From Methanoculleus sp. UBA374 (GTDB lineage Archaea > Halobacteriota > Methanomicrobia > Methanomicrobiales > Methanoculleaceae), in assembly GCA_002508705.1 (NCBI GenBank), contig DAYL01000019.1:53028-117027 (forward strand): a stretch of 64,000 nt of DNA. Direction: 5' to 3'. The translations under genes were made by a program, and so were the position numbers. Shown piece after piece: positions 29,776 to 38,000 of this stretch. Positions within the stretch are counted from its first letter, which is position 1; every line of letters starts with the position of its first letter. The notes below the pieces were generated by a model. That model saw only the letters and a program-made list of their open reading frames with translations, was not told the origin of the DNA and searched no databases.

Positions 29776-30152
29776 AGGATCACTCAACCCGGGGCATCGT
29801 CCCGGTCACGCCAGGATGCCTGTGGGATAAAACGGGGCGGAAATAGAACTTAAGATCGGCTTTGCTTGAGATTCCGGGCGACATCATCGTTCCCGGGCCA
29901 CACCTGCCATAGGCAACGTAGCCCCCTTTAGAACTCTCTTCAAGGTGTCCCCTCTTGTGCGGATTTGCGGGAGCGGATCGTCGAAAAACCCTCCCTGACG
30001 GAAGTACCTTTATCAAAATCTCGATCAGGCAATATCTCAGTTCTTCGGTGACCGGTCCCGCACCCCATCGTCTCACCTGATCATTTCTGCTCCCCCGTCG
30101 AAAATACTTTCTGCCCCGTTCCTGCGTCGCACTTGAAACCGCTCCAGCCCTC
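29776..30152. other. Intergenic region between terC and the acyltransferase-like gene
   Basis: About 375 bp with no supported gene. The minus-strand part next to terC has an AT-rich CTTAAGTTC/GTTTTATCC stretch (about 29828-29855) that may be the terC promoter. I see no structured RNA that I can name. Confidence 0.5.
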
Positions 30153-30908
30153 TCACCAGAACCCCGATCCCGACATGGCCCCGGGCGCGAGGGCCGCGAT
30201 CACGAGGAGAAGGAAGGGCTGGTGCAGGAAGTAGATCAGGAGCGAGTGCCGGCCGAGGAACGAGAGCGGCCGGACGGCTGCCGGCTCCGCCGCCTGGAAT
30301 GAGAACCCCCGCCTCCCGTCCGGGTAGAAGAGGGACCCGAAGGCCATCCCGAGGAGGACGAGGCCGAACCAGGGGAGGAGCGGTACGTAATCGAGGCTCG
30401 CGAAGGACTCCGGGTGAATCCCGAGCCAGAGAAGAGGCCAGGGCCCCGGAACGGCGTCGGCGATATAGCCCGCGAAGATGCAGGCGGTGCTCGTGAGGAT
30501 GAGATTTATGGGGTTGAACCGGGCAAACAGCGGGGCAAGCAGGACGGCGACGCCGATGAAGTGCAGGATGCCGAAGACGATGTAGACGGACGGCAGGAAG
30601 AGCCGGGTGACGGCGGTGATGACGAGGCCGTAACAAAATATCGTAAGACCGCGCCGGACATACTTGAGCGTAAGGTCCCTCCCGGCGAGCCGTCGCCCGG
30701 CCCGGGCGTAACTGATCGTGAACGAGGCCCCGACGAGAAAGATGAACGTCGACGCGGTCAGGTAGGCGAGCATCCGGAGGAACCCCCCGGAGACGTCGAG
30801 CGGGAGCACCCCGAAGAAGTTGAGGTCGAATGCCGCATGAAAGACGATCATCGTCACGACGGCGACGCCCCGGGCGACGTCGATCTCCCAGTAGCGCTCT
30901 CCCGGCAT
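30153..30908 (-). CDS. DUF1624 / heparan-alpha-glucosaminide acetyltransferase-like membrane protein
   Basis: A 251-residue polytopic protein. I start it at the ATG at 30908 (MPGERYWEIDVARGVAVV), since the WEIDVARG motif is the conserved N-terminal start of this family. About eight transmembrane helices follow, including LAYLTASTFIFLVGASFTIS, and the late motif LSFLGRHSLLIYFLHQP. Related proteins move acetyl or acyl groups across the membrane onto sugars. The natural substrate is unknown, possibly a surface glycan. It begins 11 nt after a tiny zinc-ribbon gene. Confidence 0.85.
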   Translation of the reverse strand: MPGERYWEIDVARGVAVVTMIVFHAAFDLNFFGVLPLDVSGGFLRMLAYLTASTFIFLVGASFTISYARAGRRLAGRDLTLKYVRRGLTIFCYGLVITAVTRLFLPSVYIVFGILHFIGVAVLLAPLFARFNPINLILTSTACIFAGYIADAVPGPWPLLWLGIHPESFASLDYVPLLPWFGLVLLGMAFGSLFYPDGRRGFSFQAAEPAAVRPLSFLGRHSLLIYFLHQPFLLLVIAALAPGAMSGSGFW

Positions 30909-30919
30909 GGTCCCGGCCG

Positions 30920-31078
30920 TCAGAAAGATCTTCGCCGGACGGGGGCGCCGCAGACAGGGCAGGTCTTCAGATCGTCGATCTCTCTGTTCTGCTCTTCGGT
31001 AGGCTCGTTGTAGATACGGGTGAAGCCGCACTGCCGACTGCACTCGATCACGATAAACGGGCTACAGATCCTGCCCAT
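30920..31078 (-). CDS. Zinc-ribbon miniprotein (52 residues)
   Basis: A short gene with start ATG at 31078 and stop TGA at 30920. A GGTGAG lies just upstream. The protein starts MGRICSPFIVIECSRQCG and ends CPVCGAPVRRRSF; the pairs C13-x3-C17 and C40-x2-C43 make a typical treble-clef or zinc-ribbon site. A short charged helix (TEEQNREIDDLK) separates them. It lies 11 nt upstream of the DUF1624 gene in the same direction. A nucleic-acid or protein adaptor role is possible. Function unknown. Confidence 0.7.
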   Translation of the reverse strand: MGRICSPFIVIECSRQCGFTRIYNEPTEEQNREIDDLKTCPVCGAPVRRRSF

Positions 31079-31279
31079 ATCTCACCACCCCGTTATCCTC
31101 TGTAAGCATCTCCTATGTCCATGGGGCGGCAATCAGATAAGCGTTTACCCCGGGTCGGGGATGGCACTGTTATTCCCGTGTCCGCCCGGGCCCTCTGCCT
31201 ATATTACGGCCGCCCTCCTCCCGGCCTTGCGCATCACAGCATGTCCCGGGACCGCAGGTCCACTCGCCGCTTTGCTGAC

Positions 31280-31975
31280 CTACCTGCCCGGGATGCCCAC
31301 GTGGCCCGGGAGTTCGGAAAACGCTGCAAGGACGATATCCACCTCGATCTCCGCCGGCCGGCTCTGCCGCCAGTCGCCGTAGGCGGCAAACGCCGTCGTC
31401 ATGCCTAGGTGCCTTCCCGGGGCGATGTCGCGGACCAGGCTGTCGCCGACCATTATCGCCTCCGCCGGGGCCGCATTGAGCCGCCGGAGGGCATAAATAA
31501 GGGAGTCCGGTTCCGGTTTTCGTTTTCCCGATATATCCGGGGTCACCACGGTCTCGAAGTAATCGATGAGCCCGGTTTTATTGAGCCGCCGACGCGCCTG
31601 GAACGTCTCCGCGTCGGTGACGACCGCGAGCCCGATCCCGGCGTCCGCGAGGCGCCGGAGCGTCTCTTCGACGCCCGGATACGCCTCGACCATATCGAGT
31701 TTCACGTCCTCATAGGTGCGGCAGCAGACGTCGAACGTCCCGGGCTCGTACACCCCGAGGTCTCTGAGATAGTCGCGGATGTTTCTATGGTCCTCGAACC
31801 CGTACGTCCCCCGGAGAAACTGCGAAAAGAGCGTTTCAGGGTCCCCGGTCCCGAGGTAGTCGACCACGCACCGGCATGCCTCCCGCTTTGCTCCGACGAA
31901 GTCAAAGAGCGTGTTGTCCATGTCGCAGAGGACCGCCGTTACTTTCTTATGCCGAGTGCCGCAAGTCGCCTGCAT
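31280..31975 (-). CDS. HAD-superfamily hydrolase
   Basis: A 231-residue phosphatase of the haloacid dehalogenase type. Motif I is CDMDNTLFD with the Asp nucleophile, motif II VVTDAETF, motif III the Lys in GKRKPEPDSLIYAL, and motif IV MVGDSLVRDI. The helical cap lies between residues 25 and 95. The substrate is a small phosphomonoester of unknown type. The start must lie upstream of motif I, so it overlaps the PIN gene by 37 nt; it is therefore translated from the same mRNA as the CARF-PIN pair. Confidence 0.88.
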   Translation of the reverse strand: MQATCGTRHKKVTAVLCDMDNTLFDFVGAKREACRCVVDYLGTGDPETLFSQFLRGTYGFEDHRNIRDYLRDLGVYEPGTFDVCCRTYEDVKLDMVEAYPGVEETLRRLADAGIGLAVVTDAETFQARRRLNKTGLIDYFETVVTPDISGKRKPEPDSLIYALRRLNAAPAEAIMVGDSLVRDIAPGRHLGMTTAFAAYGDWRQSRPAEIEVDIVLAAFSELPGHVGIPGR

Positions 31976-32946
31976 ATCTCCAGTTCCCTTGTGAATTCAT
32001 GGTATGTCCCGTCATCCCGAAAGCGCACCTTCAGTTCGTCGAGGTCGTTGCCCTTCCCGCCGAACTCCCCGAAGACGGTGAAACCGTTGCAGCCTATAAA
32101 CCCGAAGACAGCGGCCAGGTTGAAGATCAGCCGCCGGAATTCCTCTGCCGTGCAGGTCGCCCCCTCCAGTCTATATGGGCGGTCGAAGTAGAAGTACTCG
32201 AGCCCCTCGGCCATGCAGAGGTCGGCCATGTAGATATCGGCGGTGAGGAGAACCGGGAGGGCATACCGTTCCTCCTCGAATTTCCGAAGCGCCCGAACGA
32301 TGTTACGGTCGTTCTCTTCCGTCAGGTGCGTGTGGGGGCCGGGCGCTGCGATCTCCATCGCCCGGTCGCGGATGGTCCGGTACTCCTTCAGCGCGAGGTA
32401 GGCCGCTTTCCGGGACCGCTTCGTCCGCTTGTTCTCGAGTTCCCCGATGAACTCCCGCGAGCCCGGTGCGCACGCCGCCATCTCCGCGATCGTCTTCGCC
32501 GGGTACTTGCGGTTGATGGCGTAGGTGATCTCGTCCCGGACGGTATCGACGATCAGGTAGGAGGAGTGGTTGATCGCCGGGTTGTTCGACGCAAAACCGT
32601 GGTAGAAAAGGTTCGTATCCAGGCCGAAGAAGACATCCTTCTTGAGCTGCCCATAGGATACGCGCATCGATTCAAAGGCGGCCTGGTTTGTGTAACGCGC
32701 GATCCCGCTTGCAAACATGCATTCCTGAAGGTCGGCGTAGGATGGAAGTTCGCCGGCGATAGGCCCGTACCCGGAGAGCCAGTTCTGGAAGGTCTCGCGC
32801 GTTGCGGGTAGTTCGAGGGCGTAGCCGGTTCCATCGGGGTGTGCGACCAGAATATCCCCCTCATAGAGCGGATACGAAACACGGACTTCGTCGAGACTGT
32901 TGAGGAGGACCTGCACCTCGTCCTCCCGAATGACCGCGTCGTGCAT
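31939..32946 (-). CDS. PIN-domain ribonuclease (335 residues) coupled to a CARF-like protein
   Basis: The start ATG at 32946 shares its first base with the stop codon of the CARF-like gene (TGATG). The N-terminal 105 residues are of unknown fold. The PIN core follows: VFFGLDTNLFY (D110), VRDEITYAI (E139), EENDRNIV (D213) and VLLTADIYMADLCMAEG (D237). That is the complete acidic quartet that binds Mg2+/Mn2+ in active PIN RNases, and ADLCMAEGLEYFYFDRP is the classic end of the core. A C-terminal part from about 265 is extra. A single-strand RNA nuclease gated by its partner is the inference; no antitoxin-like gene is present. Confidence 0.75.
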   Translation of the reverse strand: MHDAVIREDEVQVLLNSLDEVRVSYPLYEGDILVAHPDGTGYALELPATRETFQNWLSGYGPIAGELPSYADLQECMFASGIARYTNQAAFESMRVSYGQLKKDVFFGLDTNLFYHGFASNNPAINHSSYLIVDTVRDEITYAINRKYPAKTIAEMAACAPGSREFIGELENKRTKRSRKAAYLALKEYRTIRDRAMEIAAPGPHTHLTEENDRNIVRALRKFEEERYALPVLLTADIYMADLCMAEGLEYFYFDRPYRLEGATCTAEEFRRLIFNLAAVFGFIGCNGFTVFGEFGGKGNDLDELKVRFRDDGTYHEFTRELEICRRLAALGIRK

Positions 32947-33458
32947 CACGGCACCCCTCTCGCATCCTCCATGATATCCCGGATCTTCTGGACCTGGCGC
33001 GGGATCATCATATACGGCTTTGCGACGTCGTCGGTGCTCTTCATGGAGAGGTAGTAGATGTGCTGGATATCGAGCCCCGCAAGTGAGACCGCGATGAGCG
33101 CCCCGGCGACCGTAACCTTCCTTCCCGAGGTGATATCGATCGCCACGCGGAGCCCCTGCCGGATGAATTCTGCGGCAAGCGAGCGGATTGTCTGTCCGGC
33201 CCTTATAAAGTCCAATTCCGGCAGAATTTCCACATCTATTGCCGGGGTGAACCCGTATCCCTCTGAAACTACCCGGATTGCTTCGGCTGCGGTCGATGCA
33301 TCTCCCGCGTAGGGCTCTTCTGTGACGATTGAGACCCGTTCGAGGCGCAACCCCTTCTCCCGCAGGACTGCATGATAAGCGTTGACGAGCGCCCACGTTG
33401 AGCGTCCCAGAAGTGTTATGTAGGCATCGCCGGAAGCGGGTGTCACGGGAGAGATCAC
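32946..33458 (-). CDS. Stand-alone CARF-like (Csm6/Csx1-type sensor fold) protein
   Basis: A 170-residue Rossmann-like protein with the two CARF ligand-loop motifs. The first-strand loop is ITLLGRSTWALVNAY (residues 14-28), and RVAIDITSGRKVTVAGALI (104-122) corresponds to the DxTGGxK motif of CRISPR-associated Rossmann fold sensors. Strand 2 is RVSIVTEE, and the last strand is IQHIYYLS. CARF domains usually bind cyclic oligoadenylate or related nucleotides and switch on a fused nuclease. Here the effector is on a separate, translationally coupled gene. The GTG start lies 27 bp from a TATA box, so the transcript is probably leaderless. Confidence 0.65.
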   Translation of the reverse strand: MISPVTPASGDAYITLLGRSTWALVNAYHAVLREKGLRLERVSIVTEEPYAGDASTAAEAIRVVSEGYGFTPAIDVEILPELDFIRAGQTIRSLAAEFIRQGLRVAIDITSGRKVTVAGALIAVSLAGLDIQHIYYLSMKSTDDVAKPYMMIPRQVQKIRDIMEDARGVP

Positions 33459-33480
33459 TGCTCAAGACTCATCCTGCTGC

Positions 33481-33489
33481 TATATAGGC
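33481..33489 (-). promoter_or_regulatory. TATA box of the CARF-PIN-HAD operon
   Basis: GCCTATATA on the minus strand, centred about 27 bp from the GTG at 33458. This is the normal archaeal TATA-to-start distance, which implies transcription begins at or within a base or two of the start codon. The rest of 33490-33765 shows no gene I can support. Confidence 0.6.
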
Positions 33490-33765
33490 TTTGTCGGGAG
33501 CCCTCTTTCGGGAAAAAGATCAAAAAGTGGTAATCAGAGCACGATATCCTGTTTTCTTGGGCGGATCTGCTCAATTCGCATGTATTTTGGAACTGAATGA
33601 GATGGAATGCGGGATCGTGACGGCATTTCACTGCCGGGGTGCTTAAACAAAGCCTTTGATGCTAAAGAAATCGCAAAATACCGCAAAATATTTGGTAAAT
33701 CTTTTATGATCCATACCCCCACAGTGGTATAAGAGCGCGAAAATACCCGGGAGAGATTCTGGCAC

Positions 33766-34371
33766 ATGGAGACGAGAAAAGTACAATTACGGACACCGGC
33801 TGAGATCTGGGGACTGGCGGACCCGGATCAACAGAGGAAAGCGCGTCAGGATGCTATCGACGACGGGGATCTGATCGAGATCACCAGGATGGGGAGGGAT
33901 GCGGGCATCACCTACCCGATTGCAGTCTCGGCACGGGCCGCAGAGCGTATGGTTCCATTCCCGAATATCCCGCAGGAGACCGTCACGGAGAACTTATGGG
34001 ATACTCTTCATGCATTCAGGGCCAAGGCCTTTGCCACAACAAAAGAAGAGTTTGAGTTCCAGGTCAGCCTCTACCAGAACGGGCTCGTTCCCAACCTCAC
34101 CTTCAAGGCCGCGGTCTCGCCGGGAGACGACGGCGAACCGGTCATCACCATCATGCTGCCGGACGAGGACTGGGAGACGATCGGATGCGGCTGCCGTCAT
34201 AGCGCGGGCGACAGGATGCTCACCGTCGACGACGTCGCCTCGACCCTTAACTTCACTCCCGGCCGGATCCGGGAGTTCATCCGGGAGGAGCGGATCCCGG
34301 CGGTCAAGTGTGGGGGGTCCTGGCGGATCAAGCGTTCAGAACTTGAACGGATCATGAACGAAGGTTTCTGA
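33766..34371 (+). CDS. DUF6573-like protein fused to an excisionase-type helix-turn-helix
   Basis: A 201-residue two-domain protein. Residues 20-130 resemble DUF6573 (DAIDDGDLIEITRMGRDAGITYPIAV... TFKAAVSPGDDGEPVITIMLP), a family often found on plasmids and in phages. Residues 148-201 are an excisionase/MerR-type HTH (LTVDDVASTLNFTPGRIREFI... CGGSWRIKRSELERIM). A CGC motif (IGCGCRH) lies between them. I infer a DNA-binding regulator of mobile-element origin. A TATA-like GGTATAAGA lies about 30 bp upstream, at 33726-33734. It stands alone. Confidence 0.7.
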   Translation: METRKVQLRTPAEIWGLADPDQQRKARQDAIDDGDLIEITRMGRDAGITYPIAVSARAAERMVPFPNIPQETVTENLWDTLHAFRAKAFATTKEEFEFQVSLYQNGLVPNLTFKAAVSPGDDGEPVITIMLPDEDWETIGCGCRHSAGDRMLTVDDVASTLNFTPGRIREFIREERIPAVKCGGSWRIKRSELERIMNEGF

Positions 34372-35046
34372 CCGGTTCATATGGGACGGCGGAAAAACAA
34401 TAGTTTTTCTGAACGTTTCTGTCGTTCGCCAGCGGTTCTGCCAGTTGCCATACCGCCTGTCCGGATAACCGTCAGGCGTTTTTCCGGGCATGGATCTGCC
34501 GCACTGTCCGGTCCTGTATGATATCCGTTCCGGTGCCTCGCATCTCATCTGGCCTGGTCCCGATGTCGTTTCCATCTGTTTGTCAGGGATATGCGCTACC
34601 TGGGCGTCGGGGCAGGAGCCCCGGGAAGAGGGTGACCCCCCCATATGCTCTCCTGAAATATGATCTATTTAAATTTTTTCTTATTGATAAGACACATAAA
34701 ACAAACATTTTTAATTTTTAGACGTATAGTTCTCTTAATGTGCGTCGAGGGCCCACGAGTATTCCCGGACTGTTCTTTCGCCTATTCCATGGCGGGTATC
34801 GGCGATTTTACGGCAAAACCGTTAGATTGCGAAGGTGGGGAGGTGCCCCATCCCGATGACCGTGCCAGTTTCGGGATATCGTGTGGCCTCTGGCGTGCGA
34901 TCTTCTGGGGCACCTGTATTATTCTCCTTTTTCTTGGAGCGGAGGTACTGGGGGTGTCTTCGGTGCCGGCGATCGATGCAGCATGCCCCATTGTATGCTT
35001 TCCCGGGCTCTTCGGGCCGAATGGATCTTCGTTCCTCAGGTACCGG
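34372..35046. other. Long region between the HTH gene and the HEAT protein
   Basis: It holds a hairpin terminator at 34392-34409 (GAAAAAC/GTTTTTC around AATA), a hairpin CGGGGC-AGGA-GCCCCG at 34608-34623, and an AT-rich promoter-like block at 34665-34720 (TATTTAAATTTTTT). The HEAT frame stays open upstream to 34660, with an ATG at 34738 and a possible hydrophobic segment (AIFWGTCIILLFLGAEVLG), so a longer N-terminus is not excluded. Confidence 0.5.
34392..34409 (+). terminator. Hairpin terminator of the DUF6573-HTH gene
   Basis: Perfect 7-bp stem GAAAAAC / GTTTTTC with loop AATA, 20 nt after the stop codon, ending in five T residues. Confidence 0.5.
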
Positions 35047-38000
35047 ATGAAGAGGTCCGCCGAAGGGGGCGGCAAGGAGGACGATTCGGGGGGTCACGAC
35101 CCTGACCCTGGCGCCTCCCTGCCGGATTCCAGTGCGCCGGACGAACCCGCCCGTGCTGACGGCGAAGAAAATATTCTCAATAGATTTGAAAAGATCCCCG
35201 AGGCCCTTCGGCAGTTTGACAGCCTCATCTACGGGGAGAAACCGGGTGCGGACCTTTCTTCCGGCAAACCGATCGAAGCGGAGAGGCTCCCTGCCCTTCC
35301 TCCACGGCACAGCCCGGATGACGGCGCGTCCGACGACCCGGACAATTTTCCGGAGCGTTCCATGGATGATCCGCTCCCGGTGAACTCCAAACCCTTCAAA
35401 CCGCCCGACTCCGACGATAAGGGCGATGAACCGTCTCTTCCGGGCCTCGTCCGTGATGCCTGCCTGCCGGAGGATGAGTCTGGTCCTGACGAACCTGCGG
35501 TAGTTTCTGTCGTGGAAGAGCGTCCCATTGCGTCACTCGTCGACGACCTCGGCAGTGACGATGCCGGTATCCGTGAACGCGCCGCACATGCCCTCGCAGA
35601 GCGCGGAATCGACGCCGTGGCTCCTCTGATCCGGGCTCTTGCTCTTGTGGACGACGGGAGGCGGTGGTGTGTCGCCGAAGCCCTTGCCCTGATCGGCGAA
35701 GATGCAATTCCGGCATTGATTGCTGCACTTGGAGATCCCGGGACGCAGGCAGGAGCGGCTGCAACGCTTGTGCGTGTCGGCGAACCTGCCGTGCCGTCGC
35801 TCATCGCAGTGCTTGCCGGCACCGACGACGAAGTGCAGTTCGGTGCCCTCTATGCCCTCCATGAAATCGGCGAGGCGGCTGTCCCTGCCCTTGTCGATGC
35901 TCTCGATGCGCCCGACGGGGGCATCCGGAGGGCTGCCGCTTCTGTTCTTCGGGAACTCGGGTGGAAGGCGCCTGATGAAGCCGGAACAATCCGGTATCTT
36001 ATTGCCACCGAGGCGTGGCTCGATGTGGCGGAACACGGTGAAGCCGTGATCGATCCTCTCATCCGCATCCTGCGGTCTCCGGATCGGGAGATCTGGTGGA
36101 ATGCCGCCCGGACCCTCGGGGAGGTCGGCGGTGCAGCGGTCGGTCCTCTGGTCGATCTCCTGCGCGAAGCAGGTGATGAGGTGCGGCCGCTGGCGGCGAT
36201 GGCACTCGCAGAGATCGGGTCTTCCGCGGTCGATCCGCTCATCCGGTTGCTTTCCGACTCCTCCCTCCGGAATACGGCGGCGGCAACCCTGATAAAGATC
36301 GGGGAGCCGGCGATAGAGGCATGTATCCAGGCCCTGGACGGCGCGGATGCGGACGTGCAGGCGGCGCTCCAAAACGTCCTCTGTGCGTTCGGCGACGCGG
36401 CGGTCCCATCTCTGATCCAGGCACTGACCTCCGATCGGTCCCGTGCTCCTGCCGCTACGATCCTGGATCGGATGGGCTGGGAGCCCTGGAGCGACACCGA
36501 ACGGGCATGGTACCTGATCGCCCGGGAGGAGTGGGTGGAACTCGCCTTGATGGGTGCGCCGGCGGTCGAGCCCCTGATCCGGACGCTCAACGGCGGCGAT
36601 GACCGCATACGCGGCGAAGCTGCGGCGACGCTCGGCGAGATCGGCGATCCTGCGGCTGTCGGGCCGCTCGTGGATGCCCTTGCCGACGAGGCCGTTGCCC
36701 CGGCAGTGGCGGATGCGCTCGTTGCCATCGGGAAGCCAGCCGTACCTCCGACTCTTGCGCTGCTTGAAGAGAGGACCGGTGCCGCCCTCTCGAATGCCGT
36801 CGAGGTGCTGGGCAGACTCGGGGCGGACGAAGCGGTTCCGGCACTCGTTGAACTCGTCAGGAGCGGCGGCGACCGCCTTCACCGGAAAGCCGTCGACGCC
36901 CTGGTCGGCATCGGTGCGCCTGCGATAGGCCCCCTTATCTCCCTCCTCGGCGAGGACGGCGACGGGCACACGGGAGCAGTGGCGGCGCTCACCGGAATCG
37001 GCGACGCCTCATCCGGGTCGCTTGCCGCCGCGCTTCGCGATGAGAACGTCCTGACCCGCATGGGGGCCGCCACCGTCCTCGGGAGGCTTGGCTGGGCTCC
37101 TGCAGGAGAGGAGGAGCAGGTTGTCTACCTGATTGCGCTGCAGCGGTGGTCCGACACTCCGGCCCTCGGGGCTGCGGCCGTCGACCCCCTGGTTGCGCGG
37201 CTCGGCGATCCGGACCCCGGCGTGCAGATGGGTGCGGCGGAAGCGCTTGCCCGGATCGGGGCGCCTGCGGTACCTCCTCTGGTCCGCCTGCTCGGCGATG
37301 AGGCCGGTTCCGCGCTCGCAGGCGATACGCTGGTACGGATCGGCGAAGCAGCCGTAGATCCGCTGATCCGTGCTCTCGGCGACGATGCGCTCCGGCAGGC
37401 TGCCGCCGGGGTGCTGGTCCGGGTCGGGCGCCCCGCTGCCGGTGCGCTCGTTCCAACCCTCGGGCTTTCCGACACGGGCGAAATTACGGCAGAGATCCTG
37501 GCGGCAATGGGCGAACCTTGTGTCGATGTCCTGGTCGGTGCGCTCGGGAGCGACGACGCCCGGATCCGACAACGGGCGGGGGATGTGCTCGTCGGCCTCG
37601 GCGATATCGCTATCGGCCGGCTTATCGGAGCATTGGGGTATCCGGACGGTGCCCTCAGGATCGGGGTGATCGATACGCTCACCCGGATCGGCAGACCGTC
37701 GACGGCCGGCCTTATGGAAGCACTTTCGGACGAGCGCTACCGTGTGCGGCTGGGCGCGGCGGAGGTCCTTGGTAGAGCCGGCTGGGTTCCGGAGACCGGG
37801 GAGGAGACCGTCCTCTACCTGATCGCAAAGGAGCAGTGGGCCTCTGTTGCAGAGACCGGGCCCGGTGCCGTCGAACTGCTGATCCGGACGCTCAACGATC
37901 CCGACAGCGCAATCCAGATGGGTGCGGCCCGGGCGCTCGGCATGATCGGGGCTCCCGCGGTCGCGCGACTGACCGACGAACTCCGTACGGAGCAGGACGG

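Noticed and set aside
29776..29900. Mn2+ (yybP-ykoY) riboswitch before terC
   Set aside because: I could not find the conserved loop pair; only AT-rich promoter-like sequence is visible.
33534..33767. 77-codon minus-strand frame before the DUF6573-HTH gene
   Set aside because: No Shine-Dalgarno, no family, and it covers the promoter of the neighbouring gene.
34490..34663. 57-residue plus-strand frame in the gene-free region before the HEAT protein
   Set aside because: Cys/Pro-rich random composition, no good ribosome site, and it spans a hairpin.
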